From Ruminococcaceae bacterium OttesenSCG-928-A16 (GTDB lineage: Bacteria > Bacillota > Clostridia > Oscillospirales > Ruminococcaceae): a stretch of 64,000 nucleotides of DNA. Below the pieces are notes generated by a model, which had not been told where the DNA came from, ran no database searches, and worked only from the letters and a program-made list of their open reading frames with translations. The stretch spans positions 203,217-267,216 of the forward strand of contig JAJDJP010000001.1 of NCBI GenBank assembly GCA_030267215.1, given 5' to 3'. Shown here piece after piece: positions 58,281 through 64,000 of this stretch. How positions within the stretch are numbered: position 1 is the first letter of the stretch; each line of letters starts with the position of its first letter. The translations under genes and the position numbers were made by a program.

Positions 58281-58802
58281 ATGGCAGAAAATAAACAAGT
58301 AGTTTCGATGCTGGTGGACAATAACAGCGGTGTATTGGCAAGGGTATCTAGCTTATTTGCCCGCAAAGGCTTTAACATCGATTCCCTCACCGTTTCGGCT
58401 ACCGACAACGAGGCGATTTCGCGCATTACCATTACCACACAGGGCGATACCCAAACCCTAAGCCAGATACTAAGCCAAACCGGCAAATTGATAGAGGTGC
58501 AGAGCGTGGTGGCGTTAGATGGCGAAAGCAGTATACAGCGCGAACTGCTGCTGGTAAAAATAGCTGCCGACGAAGCCATGCGCAGCGTAATACGCGAGGT
58601 GGCCGATATTTACAAAGCCAGCGTGGTAGATTTATCGGTGGATAGCATGGTGGTAGAGTTAACCGGCAAGCCCAGTAAAATAGACGGATTTTTGGCTGTA
58701 ATAGAGCAGTACGAGATACTGGAAATGTGCCGCACCGGTGTAACAGCGCTTGCCCGGGGCAACACTATACTGGGCGGCAACATGGCCGAAGATATTTTGT
58801 AA
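58281..58802 (+). CDS. ilvH: Acetolactate synthase small (regulatory) subunit
   Basis: This 173-residue protein has an N-terminal ACT domain (about 6-80, with VDNNSGVLARVSSLFARKGFNI) that binds valine. The C-terminal half has VVDLSVDSMVVELTGKPSKIDGFL. It activates IlvB and gives feedback inhibition. It starts 32 bases after ilvB behind AAGGGG. A structured leader separates it from ilvC. Confidence 0.95.
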   Translation: MAENKQVVSMLVDNNSGVLARVSSLFARKGFNIDSLTVSATDNEAISRITITTQGDTQTLSQILSQTGKLIEVQSVVALDGESSIQRELLLVKIAADEAMRSVIREVADIYKASVVDLSVDSMVVELTGKPSKIDGFLAVIEQYEILEMCRTGVTALARGNTILGGNMAEDIL

Positions 58803-58915
58803 GTACCTACCTAGGAAGTGTATTGAATAGTAGAGGGTTAAAAAATAGTAGAAAAACAGGTGTTGCTTTCAGTGGTTTAAATGGTGAATTTGGGAGTGGA
58901 TTTTGTCTATTTTAA

Positions 58916-59053
58916 GGCGGACGATTGCGGAATACTTGGTGCCTTCCAAGTGACTAGCACCGCAGTGCTGTTTCGAAGCGCAACCGCCGTAGGTGGCGCT
59001 TGGCGCGGAGATGGACAACGCAGAAAGAGGCAAAAGATACTTTGAAAGGCGCC
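58916..59053 (+). ncRNA. Structured leader RNA upstream of ilvC (candidate)
   Basis: Outer stem GGCGG (58916-58920)/CCGCC (58984-58988) encloses two inner helices. One is GCGG/CCGC (58927-58930, 58960-58963) capped by ACTTGG/CCAAGT. The other is GTGCT/AGCGC (58965-58969, 58977-58981). This makes a three-way junction of 73 bases. Beyond it, GGCGC (58995-58999) can pair with GGCGCC (59048-59053). No T-box core or terminator is present. The rest of the 299-base gap (58803-58915) has no clear gene or promoter. Confidence 0.45.
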
Positions 59054-59068
59054 GTTAAACACTACTGA

Positions 59069-60103
<1,035 letters not shown>

Positions 60104-60146
60104 TTGGTTGTAACTATAAAATCTCTTTAAAACCAAGGAGGTTATG

Positions 60147-60746
60147 ATGGGTTTATTTGATATATTTAAGAAAAAGCCCATAGAGGACAGCGCAAATCCT
60201 GCCGTGGGTTCTCCGCTAAAAGAAACCGCGGGCACACCGCCATCTTTACACAATAACCTTGATGTGTGTTTTGAAGAGGGAATGTTTTGTTTTATTGATT
60301 GCCCGTTGGATGAGGCTGTTCAGCGTGTTGTAAAATTGGTGGGTTTGCCTGTAACAGCACAATTGCCAGGTGGTGCTGTTCAGGTAGGCTCGTTTGTGGC
60401 CGGGGGCTTGGCAAAATGGACCGTTTTGGTTAGCCACGCCCCTAACGAAGATGAGTGGGATAACCGCAACGATGCCGAAGATTTCTTTTTAAATTTGGCA
60501 AAAGAAAACGAAACCATTTATGCCAGGTACAACGAAGAGCAAATAACCTGCTATTTTATTGCCCTAAAAAATGGCAAAATAACACGCCTGTTTTCAAACG
60601 ATTTTGATTTCCCGGATTTAAACAAAAATGATGGGCACACGTCTATTGATGCTATTAATAAAATGGATAGCTTATCCAGCGTTACTAGCGTAATAATGGA
60701 AATTATCAAGGGAAATATTGAAACAATTGATGAAGTAAGCGCATGA
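60147..60746 (+). CDS. Hypothetical protein between ilvC and ilvD
   Basis: This 199-residue protein is not recognised. It begins [11 protein letters not shown], like many soluble proteins with an amphipathic N-terminal helix, and has an acidic, mixed alpha/beta middle ([51 protein letters not shown]). I prefer the second ATG, five bases after GGAGG. Codon use is more A+T-rich than ilvC and ilvD. It has the same direction and close spacing, so it is co-transcribed, but any role in branched-chain synthesis is unknown. Confidence 0.7.
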   Translation: MGLFDIFKKKPIEDSANPAVGSPLKETAGTPPSLHNNLDVCFEEGMFCFIDCPLDEAVQRVVKLVGLPVTAQLPGGAVQVGSFVAGGLAKWTVLVSHAPNEDEWDNRNDAEDFFLNLAKENETIYARYNEEQITCYFIALKNGKITRLFSNDFDFPDLNKNDGHTSIDAINKMDSLSSVTSVIMEIIKGNIETIDEVSA

Positions 60747-60771
60747 TATTAGCCGAAGGAACGAGGAAACA

Positions 60772-62436
60772 ATGAAAAACCATAGTGCAAACGTAACAAA
60801 TGGCCCGCAGCGCGCGCCAAACCGCAGCTTGTTTTATGCCATGGGTTACACCAAAGAAGAACTGGAGCGCCCCCTAATTGGCGTAATAAGCGCCTATAGC
60901 GAGGTGGTTCCAGGGCATATCCATTTAGATAAACTGGCCGAGGCAGTAAAGGCCGGTGTGCGCATGGCAGGCGGCACCCCCATTTTGGTGCCCAGCATTG
61001 GCGTGTGCGACGGCATTGCCATGGGGCATATTGGCATGAAATACTCGCTGCCCAGCCGCGAATTAATTGCCGACAGCGTGGAAACCATGGCGGCTGGCCA
61101 CGGGTTTGATGGCCTTGTGCTGGTACCCAACTGCGATAAAATTGTGCCCGGTATGATTATGGGCGCCGCCCGCATGAACCTGCCCGCCATTGTTATTAGT
61201 GGCGGCCCCATGATGGCAGGTAATGTGGATGGGGAAGAGGTTAGCCTCTCTAAAATATTTGAGGCAGTGGGCGCGCATAAAGCTGGCCTGTTAGATGATG
61301 ACGGCCTGCTGGAGTTTGAGCAAGGCTGCTGCCCTGGCTGCGGTAGCTGCAGCGGCATGTACACCGCCAATAGCATGAACTGCCTTGCCGAAGCATTGGG
61401 CATTGCGCTGCCCGGTAATGGCACCGTGCCGGCGGTACAGGCTAAGCGTACCGTGCTGGCAAAACAGGCAGGCTTGCAAATTATGCAGCTGGTAAAACAA
61501 GATATAAAAATTAGGGATATCTTAACCGAAAAAGCAATAGGCAATGCCATGGCTTGCGATATGGCGCTGGGTTGCAGCAGCAACAGCGTGTTGCATTTGC
61601 TGGCCATTGCGCACGAGGCTGGTGTGCCCCTTACGCTAGAGGACATTAATGCCCTAAGCGCCCAAATACCCAACCTGTGCCACCTTGCCCCGGCAGGCCC
61701 CGCCCATATGCAAGATTTAAATGCCGCTGGCGGTATACCTGCTGTAATGGCACAGCTGGCAAAGGCTGGCAAAATAGACACCACCCTGCCTACCGTAACC
61801 GGCAAAACAGTGGCAGAAAATATTGCAAACGCAAAGAACAAAAACCCTGAGGTGATTCGGCCTATCGAAAACCCGTTCTCGGCCACGGGGGGTATTGCGG
61901 TTTTATGGGGCAATATTGCGCAGCAGGGCAGCGTGGTTAAACAAAGCGCCGTAGCCCCAGAAATGCTGGTGCATACCGGCCCGGCCCGTGTGTTTAACAG
62001 CGAAGATGAAGCCATTGCTGCCATTTATAACAAGCAGATAAACCCCGGCGATGTGGTGGTAATACGCTACGAAGGCCCCACCGGCGGCCCCGGCATGCGC
62101 GAAATGCTAAACCCAACCTCGGCGCTGGCGGGCATGCAGCTAGATAAACAGGTGGCCCTGCTTACCGATGGCCGTTTTTCGGGGGCCTCGCGCGGGGCCT
62201 CGATAGGGCATATTAGCCCCGAAGCTGCTAAGGGCGGCGCCATTGGCTTGCTGCAAGAAGGGGATATGATTGAAATAGATATTCCGGCAGGTAAGCTAAA
62301 TGCAAAGGTATCGGAAGAAGAATTTGCTGCCCGGCGTGCAAAGCAACCCGCTTTTGTGCCCAAGGTGGCAAGTGGTTGGCTTAACCGTTACGCCCGCCTT
62401 GTGCAAGGCGCCGAAAAGGGTGCCGTACTAGAATAA
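60772..62436 (+). CDS. ilvD: Dihydroxy-acid dehydratase
   Basis: This 554-residue Fe-S dehydratase makes the 2-oxo acids of valine and isoleucine. Cluster Cys are in [11 protein letters not shown] (about 122) and [19 protein letters not shown] (about 187-205). [13 protein letters not shown] and the C-terminal [17 protein letters not shown] segment are typical. The cluster is oxygen-sensitive in most members. ATG follows GAACGAGGA. A terminator follows at 62451-62484. Confidence 0.96.
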   Translation: MKNHSANVTNGPQRAPNRSLFYAMGYTKEELERPLIGVISAYSEVVPGHIHLDKLAEAVKAGVRMAGGTPILVPSIGVCDGIAMGHIGMKYSLPSRELIADSVETMAAGHGFDGLVLVPNCDKIVPGMIMGAARMNLPAIVISGGPMMAGNVDGEEVSLSKIFEAVGAHKAGLLDDDGLLEFEQGCCPGCGSCSGMYTANSMNCLAEALGIALPGNGTVPAVQAKRTVLAKQAGLQIMQLVKQDIKIRDILTEKAIGNAMACDMALGCSSNSVLHLLAIAHEAGVPLTLEDINALSAQIPNLCHLAPAGPAHMQDLNAAGGIPAVMAQLAKAGKIDTTLPTVTGKTVAENIANAKNKNPEVIRPIENPFSATGGIAVLWGNIAQQGSVVKQSAVAPEMLVHTGPARVFNSEDEAIAAIYNKQINPGDVVVIRYEGPTGGPGMREMLNPTSALAGMQLDKQVALLTDGRFSGASRGASIGHISPEAAKGGAIGLLQEGDMIEIDIPAGKLNAKVSEEEFAARRAKQPAFVPKVASGWLNRYARLVQGAEKGAVLE

Positions 62437-62450
62437 AACCCTATAACACT

Positions 62451-62484
62451 AAAAGCGTAGCCGAAAACTCGGCTACGCTTTTTT
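62451..62484 (+). terminator. Terminator of the ilv region
   Basis: AAAAGCGTAGCCGA-AAAC-TCGGCTACGCTTTT with a T-run; bidirectional use for the leftward lipoprotein gene is possible. Confidence 0.92.
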
Positions 62485-62503
62485 AACAACCCAATAAAGC
62501 ATA

Positions 62504-63025
62504 TTAGGTATAGTCTTTGCGTAAAATTTCTTCGCCTTTTTTATTAAGCCAAACTATACGAAGTACAGGGTCTTTTACGCCGGCATCCTGCAAGGAAGTA
62601 AGCAATTCAGTGAAAAAGTTTTCCTGTCCATTCATGATTTTTTCTATCAAAAAGGCGTTTATAGCGGGGGCGGTGTCGGTTAGTTGGCAGGTTACTACCA
62701 TGGTGCTGCTTTTTTCGGCGGTAATGGCAACAGTGGCAAACCCCTTCAAAGCCGCCTCAATGGTGGGAATTTCGGCCTGAGCGGTAAGAACAAAGGCTTG
62801 CAGCATAGCAAAGCTGGTGTCGGTTTCGCTAGGTGTAGGTAAGGCCGCCGGCACAGCAGTGCTGGCAATGCTTTGGGCTTGCGAAGAAGTGGGCTTGCTG
62901 GTGGAAGAAGAACTGGAAGCAGGAGCGCTGGCGGCGGGTACACTGGAAGGGGAGGCTTTGCAGCACGAAACCAGTATAGTGGCAAGCAGAAAAAGAGAAA
63001 TAAAGCTTAATAGATTCTTTTTCAA
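62504..63025 (-). CDS. Small secreted lipoprotein, function unknown
   Basis: This protein of about 173 residues has a lipoprotein signal (MKKNLLSFISLFLLATILVSCC) ending in a lipobox Cys. A 45-residue Ser/Ala/Pro-rich linker and a C-terminal globular domain (about 70-173) follow. The likely start is TTG 63025, where GAGGATG precedes by 9 bases; ATG 63034 is too close to that site. The domain is not recognised. The region 63026-63132 before the next gene shows nothing notable. Confidence 0.65.
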   Translation of the reverse strand: MKKNLLSFISLFLLATILVSCCKASPSSVPAASAPASSSSSTSKPTSSQAQSIASTAVPAALPTPSETDTSFAMLQAFVLTAQAEIPTIEAALKGFATVAITAEKSSTMVVTCQLTDTAPAINAFLIEKIMNGQENFFTELLTSLQDAGVKDPVLRIVWLNKKGEEILRKDYT

Positions 63026-63132
63026 ATTAAACATCCTCACAATTATTTTATAAAAAAAGGCGTTAAAAAATGCTGCGATACAACCCGAAGTTTTGGGATT
63101 GGTCAAGCAAAAAAAGGAGCGTTTTTACATTG

Positions 63133-63531
63133 CTACTTTATTGGCTTACCCTGCTTGTATTGCGCAATGTCTTTTTCGTCCTTTACTTCTAAATCTCGCA
63201 CGCCAGCCAAAGATTCTATGTGGTGGGTAAGCTCGTGCCGCAGCACCTTGCGCAGGGCTTGTTTTTGGTGTTGCACGCTGGTGCCGGCGCATATTTTGGC
63301 AAACGAGCCGTAATAGATGCTGATATATCGCCCAAGGCCGGTGGGCTCGTAATGGTAGGTGCCCATAATATACAAATCGTTATTTTGGCTATAGGGCGAG
63401 GGCAGGGTGTCTTGCAGCAAAATAATACCGCCGTTTAAGCCCTTGTATAGTTCAGCGGGTATCTCGGTTGCAAAGTTGTTCAAAACGTCCCAAACTTCGT
63501 CCATGCTAAGCAGTGTATTGTTGGTTTGCAA
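63133..63531 (-). CDS. Small zincin-like metallopeptidase-family protein
   Basis: This 132-residue protein has an HExxH motif, HELTH (His99, Glu100, His103 from the chosen start), followed by a helix and an acidic ELEVKDEKD-like stretch. Family proteins (metallopeptidase family, PF06262-like) are soluble and small, and their substrates are unknown. TTG 63531 follows GGGGTGAG; an ATG at 63504 is an alternative. No signal peptide. Confidence 0.72.
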   Translation of the reverse strand: MQTNNTLLSMDEVWDVLNNFATEIPAELYKGLNGGIILLQDTLPSPYSQNNDLYIMGTYHYEPTGLGRYISIYYGSFAKICAGTSVQHQKQALRKVLRHELTHHIESLAGVRDLEVKDEKDIAQYKQGKPIK

Positions 63532-63629
63532 AAACTCACCCCTTTGCTTTTTATTTAGTATACAGCATAAGATGGTAAAAACCAATGCTTGTGCGTAACA
63601 TGGAAATCGGGTTTTGCAAAAAACAACTT

Positions 63630-63708
63630 GTTATTCTGCGGGCAAAAAAACGCCGCCACGTTGAGATAGAAGCGATTTATTTCTATCTCAAATTAGTATC
63701 AGAATGAC
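63630..63708. repeat. GTCATTCTGA repeat, divergent copy 3
   Basis: GTTATTCTG at the left and TCAGAATGAC at the right (63699-63708) match the repeat ends. The inner part differs and holds a TTGAGATAGA-A..T-TCTATCTCAA hairpin (63661-63691). Confidence 0.6.
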
Positions 63709-63732
63709 ATCACTGGTGCGCTTGACCTTGGG

Positions 63733-63762
63733 TTGACTTTGGCATGCAAAAAGAGGTACAAT
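63733..63762 (+). promoter_or_regulatory. Promoter of the M-box transcript
   Basis: TTGACT and TACAAT are 18 bases apart. The aptamer starts about 12 bases downstream. Confidence 0.7.
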
Positions 63763-63773
63763 TAAGGTGCAAA

Positions 63774-64000
63774 CAAACCCGCCTGGTTCGGGGGTTTCAT
63801 AACAATCCTCGGTAGGTGAGGCTACCACAGGGATACGGATTGCTGCCGCGAACCGGTGGAGACACTGTAAGATGGTCAACAGTCTATGTCGAATACAAGG
63901 CATAGAATAATGCAATTTCATTGCCCTGCGAAGCCAAAGCTTGAACGGTGGCGGAACGTGTTTGTTCCGGTAGCAGTGTGTTTACTTTTGTATAAATAGT
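63774..64000 (+). promoter_or_regulatory. M-box (ykoK) Mg2+ riboswitch, partly outside the window
   Basis: The conserved M-box elements appear in order: GGTAGGTGAGGCTACC (63811-63826), GATACGG, GCTGCCGCGAAC, GGTGGAGACACTG and GATGGTCAACAG (63871-63882). A CTATG/CATAG helix follows. The sequence runs on to the right edge; the regulated gene, expected to be an MgtE- or MgtA-type Mg2+ transporter, lies beyond it. Confidence 0.9.

Noticed and set aside
58916..58988. tRNA gene in the ilvC leader
   Set aside because: The length (73) and outer stem are suggestive, but there are only two inner arms and no anticodon or T-loop consensus.
60894..62024. 376-residue open frame on the minus strand within ilvD
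   Set aside because: It is the antisense of a clear ilvD gene; its length results from the codon bias of the real gene.
63774..64000. Cobalamin riboswitch
   Set aside because: The GCCACTG box is missing; the ordered elements fit the M-box instead.

Overview
The window looks like a chromosomal piece of a Gram-positive, low-to-medium G+C bacterium of the class Clostridia (Oscillospirales/Ruminococcaceae-like is my best guess, by inference only). The signs are T-box leaders, TPP and Mg2+ riboswitches, an ECF-type thiamine uptake protein, a B. subtilis-like yabN/yabO/divIC/yabR gene order, an anaerobic-type HemZ, a sodium-pump decarboxylase subunit, TTG/GTG starts behind strong Shine-Dalgarno sites, and many short strong terminators. 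I see no rRNA, tRNA, insertion sequence, prophage or CRISPR array. The sporulation genes yabP and yabQ are missing from the place where spore formers carry them.

Layout. 1-4.4 kb (+): end of an unknown gene, a catalytically degenerate NlpC/P60 protein, a HAD phosphatase, a lipase, and an orphan OadB-type membrane decarboxylase subunit with two micro-genes. 4.4-19.6 kb (-): TSCPD protein, cytidylate-kinase-like protein, thiT under a TPP riboswitch, a zinc-ribbon membrane protein, a zur-znuACB zinc-uptake operon with a Fur-type box on its promoter, a DUF3795 gene on the other strand, the arginine operon argC-J-B-D-F, a UPF0316 protein and an AEC transporter. 20.0-26.0 kb (+): an IclR regulator followed by a complete catechol meta-cleavage route (2,3-dioxygenase, its ferredoxin, hydrolase, hydratase, aldolase, acylating acetaldehyde dehydrogenase). 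This oxygen-dependent island in an otherwise anaerobe-like genome is the most surprising gene content. 26.4-44.8 kb (+): ispDF, cdaA-cdaR, an FAD protein, recJ, relA, dtd, an MBL hydrolase, hemZ, a nucleoside kinase, mazG, hup, rqcP, divIC, an S1 protein and hpf. 44.8-50.3 kb: mixed-strand genes (oxidoreductase, AI-2E-type permease, glutamate-synthase-like flavoprotein, a hydrolase that appears to start at ATT, and a deoC with a lysine/alanine tail). 50.5-53.0 kb: a leader with mutually exclusive helices, then a DUF1538 membrane protein and a tandem PII-like protein. 53.2-62.4 kb (+): isoleucine/valine synthesis, with T-boxes before ilvA and before ilvB-ilvH, a structured leader before ilvC, then ilvD. 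62.5-64 kb: a lipoprotein and a small metallopeptidase (-), then an M-box (Mg2+) riboswitch running off the right edge.

How the genes work together. Arginine and branched-chain amino acid synthesis are nearly complete and individually regulated. Zinc uptake is autoregulated. The catechol pathway would give formate, pyruvate and acetyl-CoA. Of the undescribed material, the best candidates are the DUF1538/PII-like pair with its switch-like leader and the unexplained structured RNA upstream of ilvC. Functions are assigned from motifs read by eye; no database search was run.
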